Positions 8,087 to 16,592 of a stretch of 44,453 bases of DNA are shown piece by piece (positions within the stretch are counted from its first letter, which is position 1; every line of letters begins with the position of its first letter). This DNA is from Shewanella surugensis (GTDB taxonomy: Bacteria; Pseudomonadota; Gammaproteobacteria; Enterobacterales; Shewanellaceae). A program made the translations under genes and the position numbers. The stretch covers positions 1 through 44,453 of the forward strand of contig NZ_JAKIKS010000038.1 in assembly GCF_023284005.1 (NCBI RefSeq), in the 5' to 3' direction. Under the pieces are notes generated by a model that worked only from the letters and a program-made list of their open reading frames with translations, made no database searches and had not been told where the DNA came from.

Positions 8087-8638
8087 TCACCATTGAATAG
8101 GCGCTAATAACTCTCCTTCTTTGGCTTCATCTTCTAAAAGTAAGGTTTTGACTATCTTATTATTTTCATCTAATAAAATAAATCGCGGGATCCCAGCATT
8201 AGCAAACTGACGATAAAGGCTTTTATCTTTATCAGCCACTAAAGAGAAGGGTAAATGATACTCTTCAGCAAACTGGCTCAATGATAAAACCGTCTCCTCA
8301 CGTCCAATGCCAATAATATCGATATTCGCAGCATTGATAAGATCCGATTGAACCAGCGCCTTCATTGCACGTTGGGAGTCAGGGCACCAAGTGGCAAACA
8401 ATATCAGTAACTTCTTATGTTTAGATTGGGCTAAGTTTATTTGTCGACCCTGAATATCTGTCAATTGCATCACGGGCACACGTTGCCCAACTTCCACATA
8501 AGTTTGATACTTTGCCTCTATTGGCGCGGGGGCGGGATGTGTTGCAGTTGTTAATTGCCCCGTTGAATGACTGCACGCTGTTATAGATAGCGCCACGACC
8601 AATACACTTATAGAGTGAGTCAATTTCATTTTTCTCAT
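8087..8638 (-). CDS. TlpA/AhpC-TSA-like thioredoxin-fold lipoprotein
   Basis: Envelope thioredoxin-fold protein of the redoxin/TlpA type. The signal peptide ends in the lipobox LSITACS, so it is probably anchored to a membrane by an acylated cysteine. The domain follows: VPVMQLTDIQGRQINLA, LLILFATWCPDSQRA, and the cis-proline loop AGIPRFILLDENN. The active site is CPDS instead of CXXC, leaving one redox cysteine, which suggests a peroxidase-like or non-disulfide role rather than classic reductase. Length 183 aa is typical. It is convergent with the regulator pseudogene and only 11 bases from its end. A second in-frame ATG lies at 8629. Confidence 0.75.
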   Translation of the reverse strand: MRKMKLTHSISVLVVALSITACSHSTGQLTTATHPAPAPIEAKYQTYVEVGQRVPVMQLTDIQGRQINLAQSKHKKLLILFATWCPDSQRAMKALVQSDLINAANIDIIGIGREETVLSLSQFAEEYHLPFSLVADKDKSLYRQFANAGIPRFILLDENNKIVKTLLLEDEAKEGELLAPIQW

Positions 8639-8868
8639 ACCGATATCCTTTCTCGTGATCTTTAAACCTACTCGTTTTTAACGTTTATTATTCTTAAAAA
8701 TTATGCTTTAACCCTACCATGAAAAATAATCAGCAAGCCAATAACAAACACACTTGCTAAGCCATTTTTAACTTGATACTTTAATAGAGCAAAAAAAGGA
8801 ATTTATGTTAATTGTTACATCATATCCTCAAACCTCTTGGGTGTAAGGATATTAAAAAGGAGTTTACT

Positions 8869-9267
8869 ATGACAAAAAATCTAATAGCTGCTCTGCTCGT
8901 ATTGCTCTCGCCTTTTGCTTGGTCTCAACAATCAACGGGATCGGAACCCGCAAAGCAATGGCTCACCATCATCGATACAGGCGCCTACGCTGAAAGTTGG
9001 CAAAAAGCCGGTTCACTCTTTAAAACTCAATTATCACAACAGCGCTGGGTAGAAACACTACAAGGTATTCGAGCACCACTGGGTGAAGTCATTTCTCGCT
9101 CTGAATTTAGTGCTGGTAATTTTTCTTCACTTCCTGGTGCCCCTGATGGCGAATATGTAGTACTGCAATACCAAACCCGCTTTCAAAATAAAGCCGCATC
9201 GACTGAAATATTAACCTTGAGTAAAAAAAGTGGTCAATGGCTCACTGTCGGCTATTTTATTAAATAA
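8869..9267 (+). CDS. Secreted DUF4019-like protein
   Basis: Periplasmic protein of 132 aa. It has a signal peptide ending FAWS-Q and then a single compact domain with AKQWLTIIDTGAYAESWQKA and the C-terminal WLTVGYFIK, matching the DUF4019 pattern as I remember it. The function of the family is unknown. The ATG at 8869 is chosen because AAGGAG lies 7-8 bases upstream; an ATG-less extension to 8812 has no such site. It is a single-gene unit with its own terminator at 9297-9329. Confidence 0.7.
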   Translation: MTKNLIAALLVLLSPFAWSQQSTGSEPAKQWLTIIDTGAYAESWQKAGSLFKTQLSQQRWVETLQGIRAPLGEVISRSEFSAGNFSSLPGAPDGEYVVLQYQTRFQNKAASTEILTLSKKSGQWLTVGYFIK

Positions 9268-9296
9268 GAAATCTATGAAGTTTCTCGTTCCAGATG

Positions 9297-9329
9297 ATAA
9301 GGCAAGCTTCATTTAGAAGCTTGCCTTAT
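9297..9329 (+). terminator. Rho-independent terminator
   Basis: A 14-bp perfect stem (9297-9310 with 9316-9329, core GGCAAGCTTC) with a 5-base loop, followed by TTGAAA, 29 bases after the DUF4019-like stop. The T-run is short but the A-rich 5' side means it could work in either direction. Confidence 0.7.
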
Positions 9330-9346
9330 TTGAAACCCAACACCTG

Positions 9347-9432
9347 AAAGGTATCTACATTCCTTCAATAATGCGCCTTAATTTGAACAATTTGATCGAC
9401 TCTGAAACTCGTATATTCAACTGGCTTAGGTA
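9347..9432. repeat. Dispersed repeat, copy A
   Basis: This stretch aligns by eye with 34835-34940. Shared blocks include AAAGGT..CTACATTC, AATGC.CCTT, a GACTCTGAAA-like block and a TTCAA...GCTT..GATATA-like block. It directly precedes, and probably interrupts, the DUF2726 remnant. Confidence 0.5.
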
Positions 9433-9657
9433 TACTCACATTTTGATTATGTTTTATGTGATAAAAACACACTGCAAGTCGTTGCGGTTATTGAACTCGA
9501 CGATAAAAGCCACCAGCGTAAAAAAGTGCAAGCTCGGGATGAATTTGTTAACCGAGCATGCATCTCAGCGGCTTTGCCCTTAATCCGCTTTAAGGCTAAA
9601 AGAGGCTATAGCATTCAGGAGATCATTCACGATATTAAGTCCGCAATTAAAACATGA
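9430..9657 (+). pseudogene. DUF2726 C-terminal remnant
   Basis: The frame from 9430 to the stop at 9657 reads as the last three quarters of a DUF2726 domain: HFDYVLCDKNTLQVVAVIE, then LDDKSHQRKKVQARDEF, and a C-terminal LPLIRFKAKRGYSIQEI. The family resembles restriction-endonuclease-like folds; its function is not established. There is no start codon in a sensible place, an in-frame stop lies at 9427-9429, and the missing N-terminus is replaced by a dispersed repeat. This is a truncated gene. Confidence 0.75.
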
Positions 9658-9855
9658 ATCCGGCTATCGATATCCCAGTGACATTAAAATATGAGTTTCA
9701 TTTAGGAAAGATCTGTCATGTTAAGATGGTTCTTCTCGCTATTCCATCTTCTAGTAAAAACCAGCCTCTCTCTATTTTACTTCTCAACGCCGCATTCTTA
9801 TTAACGCTATAATGAAACGAAGAATGAAAACTGACCATTGCAGGATTATCCCCCC

Positions 9856-10293
9856 ATGAAGCAAAAAAACATCGACATCGAAACGTGGAAGCGCAAATCA
9901 CATTTTAAATTTTTCACCAGTAGTGTTGGTTCCGTTCGCCTCAGCTTAACTCAGCCTTTAGATGTCACTCAATTAGTCACCTTTTGCCGACAGCAATCGC
10001 AGAAACAAAAAAAGTACCTTCCTATCGCAGACTTTATCCATCGCCATGATATTTTAAATATTAGCTGTTACCCATGGGGTGACTTTACCTGCATACAGGT
10101 AAAGCCGGTACAACAAGATACATGCGAGACTGGGATCCCTTTTATTGCTTGGGGGCAATATCAGCAACAAGACGAGCGCTTAATCATGTCTTTACATATG
10201 GAGGTAAATCATTGCTTCCTCGATGCCATTCATTTATATCAATATAAGGCAGCACTAGAAGCGAAGATTAATTCACTAGCCATTCGCCTATAG
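9856..10293 (+). CDS. Chloramphenicol acetyltransferase-like protein with an internal deletion
   Basis: CatA-type acetyltransferase relative. The N-terminus matches the family (IDIETWKRKSHFKFF) and so does the C-terminal half (ILNISCYPWGDFT, IPFIAWGQY, and the active-site segment VNHCFLDAIH, with catalytic His and the Asp four residues on). The product has 145 aa against about 215 in the family. The missing part lies after KKYLPIADF, where about 70 residues including much of the central sheet and trimer core are absent without loss of frame. It may be a decaying gene still in frame or a naturally short homologue. Function is unlikely to be normal CAT activity. The ATG at 9856 has only a weak ribosome site. 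Confidence 0.65.
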   Translation: MKQKNIDIETWKRKSHFKFFTSSVGSVRLSLTQPLDVTQLVTFCRQQSQKQKKYLPIADFIHRHDILNISCYPWGDFTCIQVKPVQQDTCETGIPFIAWGQYQQQDERLIMSLHMEVNHCFLDAIHLYQYKAALEAKINSLAIRL

Positions 10294-10324
10294 CATCAAA
10301 TACCTCATCAATATACCGCTCAAA

Positions 10325-10834
10325 TTAGTTATAATCACTGCCAGCTAACACTCGACCATCATATTCCCCATGGCTGTTAATATCACTTGCATTAAACGTC
10401 GCACATTCAATAGCATAGCCTGGCCAAAGCACAAAGGCATCAATAAAACCGGCAGAAATACTGTACTGAGAATACTGATCAAAATCAGGATCATGGTAGG
10501 ATTTGAAATAATGACTATTAATATAATCTGCTGTGGTAGCCAGCTTACCCAGCCCAGTAAAACCTTGCACATTTTGTGCATAATTCATTAAAGACACTGG
10601 CGTGAATAATATCGGTGGCGTCCACTGCGGCAAAGTGGGATGCCCTCCTTGTTCAAAACTAGGCTGAGGAGCAATCACACAATAAAAATAGCTGGGGTTA
10701 TGTATTGTGGTATGAGCACTTAGCATTAAACGAAACGATGTATCAGGGACTGAAGAACTAAGATTTGAACATCCTATTATCGGAAACGCAGCCATTAACG
10801 ACGCTAAAAATAAAATCGATAAACTACTTTTCAT
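10325..10834 (-). CDS. Putative lipoprotein of unknown function
   Basis: A 169-aa protein with a signal peptide and lipobox (FPIIGCS), so probably membrane-anchored on the periplasmic side or in the outer membrane. I do not recognise the mature domain. It is rich in tyrosine, proline and serine, with segments YFYCVIAPQPSFEQGGHP and ILFTPVSLMNYAQNVQGFTG and a C-terminal EYDGRVLAGSDYN. The ATG at 10834 is preferred over one at 10882 because it gives a normal-length signal peptide. It is convergent with the CAT-like gene, 31 bases away, with no visible terminator between them. Confidence 0.55.
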   Translation of the reverse strand: MKSSLSILFLASLMAAFPIIGCSNLSSSVPDTSFRLMLSAHTTIHNPSYFYCVIAPQPSFEQGGHPTLPQWTPPILFTPVSLMNYAQNVQGFTGLGKLATTADYINSHYFKSYHDPDFDQYSQYSISAGFIDAFVLWPGYAIECATFNASDINSHGEYDGRVLAGSDYN

Positions 10835-11062
10835 TTTGTTTTCTATTGCCCATAAAAATAAAGATAAAATAAGCATAGACATAAATAATCGACTTCACAG
10901 AAAACCTTCATCTCTATGATTTTCCTTTCAAGCAGCATTATTAACAATCGAATATAAAACAATCAACATTTACAAAGTTGTAATATAAAAACATATCTAC
11001 TTTAGTATACACTAATAACAATCCCCTACTACTAGACTAAATAACTACAAACAAGGTAATTA

Positions 11063-12670
11063 ATGCATTATATCAACATATTAGTTTTAAGCTTATTTTC
11101 TGGCTTATTGATGAACCACGCAAATGCAAAGCAGCATGATCCATATCAAGAAACATTGAATATACTCACCAAAAATAACACTAATATACTCACTGAGATA
11201 ATTAATGATACAACATTACAGAGCACAGTTAATGAAGATATTATATTAGGACAAGCAACTGACTCAAGCATTACGGTTAATTTGTTAGTCGAAGAAAATA
11301 GCCTCATTTATTGCGAATACGGTATCGATCCCGATAATTTATTTAATCATACCTCACAGATCACCGCGACAACGGCGAAACCTGTTGAAATTGAACTCTC
11401 TTCTTTAACCAATAATACGCGATATTATTACCGCATAATCCAACAAGCCGATGGACAATAAATACACTACGGCAATCAACATAGTTTTCATACCCAGCGT
11501 AGCATTGATCAAACCTTCAGCTTTGGGGTACAAGGCGATTCACACCCTGATAGGCCTAAATCTTTATATAATGAAGCGCTATATCAATTGAACATTGATA
11601 ATGTTGCGGCAAATCAACCCGACCTATTTTTTATGCTTGGGGATGATTTCAGTATTGAAGATTTAATTTCCAGCAATACGATTAATCAAGATAACGTCAA
11701 TGACATTTATGCCGCTCAGCGAGAGTATCTCAAAGGTGCCATGAATAACACTGCATTATATCTAGTGAATGGTCACCATGAGCAAGCCGCTCGTTATATT
11801 TATGATGGTAATTTTGATTATGACGAAAATTACTCTGATTTAGCTAATGCTCCTATATATGCTACAAATGCACGTAATTATTATTATTCTTTACCCGCCC
11901 CTAATGATTTTTATTCAGGTGATAAAACTCAATTAGAAAATATTGGCTTTTTGAGAGATTATTATGCTTGGCAATGGGGAAATGCTTTATTTGTCACTAT
12001 CGACCCCTACTGGCATTCACCGGTCGTTGTCGATTCAGGCATTCCTCCTTTATATAAAAAAGAGAGTGATCCTTGGGCGATTACCATGGGTGATGAGCAA
12101 TACCAATGGCTAAAAAAAACCTTAGCTAACAGTACCGCCAAATATAAATTTGTTTTTGCACATCATGTTAATGGTCGAGGGCGCGGAGCGGCCACTATAG
12201 TCCACAGTGCAGAATGGGGAGGCTATGATAAAAATGGTAAAAATTATGAGTTCAGTGAATATCGCCCCAACTGGGATCTCCCCATCCATCAATTAATGGT
12301 TAAAAACAATGTCACTATCTTCTTTCAAGGGCATGACCACGTTTATTCGAAGGAAATCGTCGATGGTGTCATCTATCAAAGTCTACCTAGTCCCGCAGAT
12401 AACAGTGAAGATAGCTGGCTTAAATACGCGCATTATTATGCCCCCGACTCTATTGCATTACCCAATGCTAAATATGATCCTAACCTGAGCGTTATTTTGC
12501 CGCCATCAGGTCACCTCAATGTGATCGTCTCACCGGATAACGTTACAGTAGACTATGTTTCTTCTGTGTTACCCGAAGATGAAACTGACAACTTAAAAAA
12601 TGGTGACATTATCTATAGTTATGACGTGAATGAACAATCATTGAATGCGCCTGAATTGAATGGCCTATGA
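11063..12670 (+). pseudogene. Secreted metallophosphoesterase interrupted by one stop codon
   Basis: Calcineurin-like phosphoesterase of the purple-acid-phosphatase/PhoD style. It has a signal peptide (LLMNHANA-K), an FN3-like N-terminal domain ending TNNTRYYYRI, then the metallophosphatase core. In frame throughout are the metal-binding motifs GDSHPD, MLGDD, VNGHHEQ, FAHHVNG and QGHDHVYS. A single TAA at 11459-11461, between the two domains, splits the 535-codon frame; nothing else is damaged. The second part could restart at an ATG or TTG near 11588, but that would lose the GDSHPD metal motif. It is either a recent nonsense mutation, a sequencing error or a readthrough site. The ribosome site AAGGT precedes ATG 11063. 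Confidence 0.8.
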
Positions 12671-12778
12671 TTAAATAAGAGGATAAGTCGAGTATCCACT
12701 TAGCTTCCATTTTCTATAAAACCAGCCCTTCTTATTCGATAAAAAATCAACAGACAGAGTCCACTCGGATACACAACC

Positions 12779-12801
12779 AGAACGGCAAAACTTGCCGTTC
12801 T
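12779..12801 (+). terminator. Hairpin terminator
   Basis: A perfect 10-bp stem (12779-12788 with 12792-12801, AGAACGGCAA and its complement) with a 3-base loop, followed by CTTTATC. It lies about 110 bases after the phosphoesterase stop and 16 bases after the end of the leftward gene at 12817, so it may serve both. Confidence 0.6.
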
Positions 12802-12816
12802 CTTTATCACTAACAA

Positions 12817-13164
12817 CTAAAGCGCACTGCAATCCTCAGCAGTAATACTCGATTTCACATCAAACTCATTTCTTGTTTGGATATTCTCAGCATTACGAGT
12901 AGTACAGGCTTTAAACAGCATATAATCCGTTGTTGGACACGTCTCTAACGGATTATTGTTTATATAGTATTGTTTTAACTGAACTTGATCTTCATCAACA
13001 ATTAAACTACAAGCTTGCTTTAATGAAATAAGTTCACTATTAGCAGTATTGTAATCTGTTTGCTGCTGGACAATAGCATCTAATTGTTCATTCGTTACAG
13101 CAAAAGCAGATGTTGACATTATTGACGCTAAAGTTAATGCACTAACAATAATACATTTTTTCAT
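12817..13164 (-). CDS. Small periplasmic hypothetical protein
   Basis: A 115-aa protein with a clear signal peptide (SIMSTSAFA-V) and a mature region of about 92 residues. The mature part has four cysteines (QACSLIV, LETCPTT, FKACTTR, EDCSAL), which suggests two disulfides in the periplasm. No family is recognised. The gene stands alone and faces the phosphoesterase gene. Confidence 0.6.
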   Translation of the reverse strand: MKKCIIVSALTLASIMSTSAFAVTNEQLDAIVQQQTDYNTANSELISLKQACSLIVDEDQVQLKQYYINNNPLETCPTTDYMLFKACTTRNAENIQTRNEFDVKSSITAEDCSAL

Positions 13165-13576
13165 ATAGACATACCTGTTGATTAAAAACTGACATAAATT
13201 TACTCTTTATACTTTTGTATAGGCATCGGGTGTTAACCTGAGATATGTTCACAATAAACAATATTTACAATAAGCATTGACAACGACTCGTAGGGTGAAT
13301 ATAAAATACTAAGCAACTTTTTAGAGCTAAAGAGGCAAGACTCGCGATAGAATCCACTTTCTCTCACAATTTAACCTTACCTTGTGAGCGCCAGCTCATT
13401 TATGTTCAAAATAACAACATCGACATTGCCAGTCTTTCCTCCCAAAGATAGACTCTTATGAGTATCCAATAATAAGTGAAAGCGCCACAATGACATAAAA
13501 CTCTAAATTAATGTGCGCATTTTAAAAGATAAAAATAAGCCATTTGGCATATCATTAAACATGGAGAATAAGTGAA
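13165..13576. other. Intergenic stretch between divergent genes
   Basis: About 410 bases, AT-rich, no ORF with coding character. It must hold promoters for the periplasmic protein and the 345-aa protein. A short hairpin ACTC-TTAT-GAGT lies near 13450 but has no clear role. Confidence 0.4.
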
Positions 13577-14614
13577 ATGACTCAGTTTATTAATAATCTC
13601 GTCACTATGTTAAAGGCGAGCGCCACTCAGCTAGATGACTCCGACCTCTATAAAATCATGCTTAGTCATTATCAAACGTTGCGCTTAATTGATAATGACT
13701 TAAATTGGGCCTCTCCTGAATTATCTGAACTGTCACAGCAATTACTGCCATCTGATATCAATAGCCAAAGCGCCATTGATTTACTCGATGAGATGAAAAC
13801 TCATATATTGGACAACCCCTATCTAGTCGACTTTTTTAACATGGCCGAGCACACCCATTTTACGCAATTAAAAGAAAAGTCGGCTCACAATGCCCGTCAA
13901 ATCATTCCCTCCGTCATCGGCTACGCTTTAGTTCAACAACGTTTAACTCACGCTATGTATCAACACTGGTCCTTAATCAACATTTTAATGAAAATATGGG
14001 TCCCACTACGACAACAGTATGGTATTGAATCCCAACTCAGTACCTTCGAAAGCATGAAACTCGCTTCTATTGAAAAACCGATGAATGATTATATTCAATT
14101 TCACCATTCAGGTTCCGTGCCGCAGGATTATGCCCGTTTGGATCTCCCCATGAATATCTTCGAAGCGGTGGCTGAAGATTTAAGTGCGCATCGATTTGAT
14201 AATGCTAAAGCCGGTACCGTCCTTGCCTTTCACTTACCCGGCGTTAAACCCGCCCGCTTTAGTCAAGATGAAAAGGGCATTTTACTCACTATGCCTCACT
14301 CCAAATCGTGGGCTGATCTGTATAGTCTTTGGAATATGGCGTTTGTCTCTCATTTAGGCCATTTTCCTTTTCTCATGGTTAAACTCCTGATCCCACAAGT
14401 CAATAACGTTAAAAGTAACCCCGAGCTCTATCTCTATAATCGTACATTAGCCTTATATACCCATTTGCATTTTGCCTTCTTTGGTCAATTCGATCGTTTG
14501 TTGACAAAGCAAGCTGACATGGACTGGTATGATGAAACGTTAACTCAATTACTCGGTCAATGTGCACTAAAAAGTGCGAAAGAATATGAATATGCAGTTA
14601 AAACCAATATGTAA
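13577..14614 (+). CDS. Hypothetical cytosolic protein, 345 aa
   Basis: I do not recognise a family. The protein has no signal peptide and looks largely alpha-helical. Conspicuous segments are FFNMAEHTHF, ARQIIPSVIGYALVQQRL, an HLPGVKPARFS stretch, LLTMPHSKSWADLYSLWNMAF and LALYTHLHFAFFGQFDRLL. The many histidines and tryptophans and one central hydrophobic helix might form a ligand pocket, but no metal motif is clear. ATG 13577 has GGAG about 13 bases upstream. It is a single-gene unit in an accessory region. Confidence 0.65.
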   Translation: MTQFINNLVTMLKASATQLDDSDLYKIMLSHYQTLRLIDNDLNWASPELSELSQQLLPSDINSQSAIDLLDEMKTHILDNPYLVDFFNMAEHTHFTQLKEKSAHNARQIIPSVIGYALVQQRLTHAMYQHWSLINILMKIWVPLRQQYGIESQLSTFESMKLASIEKPMNDYIQFHHSGSVPQDYARLDLPMNIFEAVAEDLSAHRFDNAKAGTVLAFHLPGVKPARFSQDEKGILLTMPHSKSWADLYSLWNMAFVSHLGHFPFLMVKLLIPQVNNVKSNPELYLYNRTLALYTHLHFAFFGQFDRLLTKQADMDWYDETLTQLLGQCALKSAKEYEYAVKTNM

Positions 14615-15005
14615 GGAACCCGAATTCAGGTTAAGGAATAAACGGCTTTCACATCAAAAGAACATGAGGTCTAAAGGCTGCTGATATTTTATGGCAAATC
14701 GGCAGTTTTTGAACCTGACAATATCGATAGCGCTTTAATCAAGAAAAACAGCAATATTTTATTTAAGTAAAAACCTAGCACTTTAACCCTGACTAATCTT
14801 CACTCAAAAAAAGCTAAAAAAACAACCATTACTCAACTGGTTATTTCACCATTAACATGCTCACCCTACTGTATCCACTAATATATTCGTGAAGACTAAA
14901 GTACAATAACACTAATATTATTATAGCCTTATAATACTCGAAATTTAATATCATTCCTATTAACAAGGTAAGTGATGACTTACTGAATTTAAATTGAGAG
15001 CACTC
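14615..15005. other. Intergenic stretch
   Basis: About 390 AT-rich bases without a coding frame. The right end should carry the promoter of the repeat protein. The motif CCCGAATTCAGGTT at 14619-14632 resembles one end of the MITE-like element at 35184, but the rest of the element is absent. Confidence 0.4.
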
Positions 15006-15995
15006 ATGAAAATACTTTTACGCAACTTATTCCGACTAAAGAAGCGGACTTTAATTACGACTTCGATCTTATTAACCTTATCAGCCATTAGCCAAGCATC
15101 AACGATTGAACCACTAAGTTCATCGTTTAAAATACCCTATGATAAGGGCCTTAACTCCAATGCCGCTTCAGCAGGTGGTCAATATATTCTTGAAGTTCAT
15201 CAGTCTGAAAACTATCGCTCTTTACATGCCAACATACTAAAAATAGATCTTGATGGAAAAGTTGAATCAGTCAAACAGACATCATACGATTATGGCGTTC
15301 AACCTGCTATAGCATCTATGGGTAACGGTTATTTCATCGAAGTACATAAGTCTGAATATTTTAACCGACTTTACGCTAGTATCATCCAAATTAATGACAA
15401 TGGTGATTTCAATATCATTAATAACATGAGTTATGACAGTGGCACAAATCCTAAAATCACCTCAATGGGAAATGGACATTTCCTAGAAGTCCATCAATCA
15501 GAAAATTTCAGTACACTTTATGCCAATATTTTAAAAGCTGATACCCACGGTAACTTAGCCATTGTTAAAAACTTCTTCTATGACTATGGGAGCCAACCGG
15601 ATATTACCTCTGTCGGAAATGGTTATTTTCTTGAAGTTCATAAATCCTCAAGCTATGACATGCTGTATGCAAATGTATTCCACATTAACGAGCATAATGA
15701 CGTCAAGCAAATCAGCAATACATTCTATGACTACGGTGTTACTCCAGCAATTGCAAGTGACGCTAATGGTTATGCGCTTGAAGTTCACAAATCTGCCTCG
15801 TATGATCACCTCTATAGCACTTTACTTAAAGTGGATAATCTTGGAAAAGTGCATCGCATTAAAAACCTAAATTATGATTTGGGTCTACAACCTTCGATAA
15901 CGTCGACAGGAAATGGTTACTTTACTGAAACTCATAAATCTGAAAATAATGACTTTTTGTATAATCATCTCTTAAAAGTTAATACTGACAACTAA
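15006..15995 (+). CDS. Secreted protein made of six 49-residue repeats
   Basis: After an N-terminal signal-like segment (ITTSILLTLSAISQAS) the protein consists of six tandem repeats of 49 residues, the last one shortened. The consensus per repeat is YDYG..P.I.S.GNGYF.EVHKS....LYA..L....NG.V. The regular length and beta-rich pattern suggest a beta-propeller with one repeat per blade, in the manner of bacterial sugar-binding propeller lectins; this is inference. No catalytic residue is conserved across repeats, while EVHKS is, which would suit a repeated ligand site. ATG 15006 is preferred to a TTG at 14994. Nothing nearby forms an operon with it. Confidence 0.7.
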   Translation: MKILLRNLFRLKKRTLITTSILLTLSAISQASTIEPLSSSFKIPYDKGLNSNAASAGGQYILEVHQSENYRSLHANILKIDLDGKVESVKQTSYDYGVQPAIASMGNGYFIEVHKSEYFNRLYASIIQINDNGDFNIINNMSYDSGTNPKITSMGNGHFLEVHQSENFSTLYANILKADTHGNLAIVKNFFYDYGSQPDITSVGNGYFLEVHKSSSYDMLYANVFHINEHNDVKQISNTFYDYGVTPAIASDANGYALEVHKSASYDHLYSTLLKVDNLGKVHRIKNLNYDLGLQPSITSTGNGYFTETHKSENNDFLYNHLLKVNTDN

Positions 15996-16169
15996 TTGAT
16001 ACCCAAGCCTGAGGGATCGCCACTTTTTTCTGGCTCATAAACAATTAATACTGATTGTGAAGTGAGCCAAGTTGTAAAGCACATAACTATATTATTCTAA
16101 GGTGACTTCGTACCGCTCATTTTCTATCACTTCCCGACCGATATAAATTACCGACAACACAGCCCTATG

Positions 16170-16460
16170 CTAAATTGTATTTGCCTGTAATGTTTGAAGT
16201 GGCAGTACTTTTCCGACTTTAGCTTGAGCAAACCATTGATAAGCCGTTGCCCAATTATCCTTATCTTGAGATAAAGAGACTCTTCCTCTCACACGATTAA
16301 TCCAGTACCAATCTTTCTTTTCCACAATGTAAAACCAAGGAACGCGAAAAATGGCATCTGCCATAATGATGGGTTGACAACCTTCAGGTAAAATCGACGC
16401 CAACTCACCTAAAAATTGGGCATGAGCTTCGCTGGTATTTAATGCACTTTCTTTAAACGT
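16170..16460 (-). pseudogene. IS4-family transposase fragment
   Basis: The open stretch matches the middle of IS10-like IS4 transposases: SEAHAQFLGELASILPEG, PIIMADAIFRVPWF and EKKDWYWINRVRGRVSL, including the second catalytic aspartate (MADA). It starts and ends abruptly, with stops at 16461-16463 and 16170, and lacks both the N-terminal Asp and the C-terminal Glu regions. The same frame continues past the stop with a short coding-like tail (VIYIGREVIENERYEVTLE, ending near 16098) that may be the end of a gene the element entered. Confidence 0.75.
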
Positions 16461-16592
16461 TCACTCATATACCCGTGTGACCTAAAGATCCACGGGGCTT
16501 AATTAAAGGTATGATTAAAACAATTGCTTATTCCCTCCTTTTTGCTTTATCTTAATTTATCAATCACAACGTGATACTTCAGAAGGGAAGTC

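Noticed and set aside
14619..14632. CCCGAATTCAGGTT resembling one MITE end
   Set aside because: Only one end-like block is present, and the expected interior would lie inside an intact gene.
16474..16500. ACCCGTG...CACGGGG hairpin before the GntP permease
   Set aside because: Stem of six bases only; similar ACCCGTG words occur elsewhere (17946, 41413) but without consistent context.
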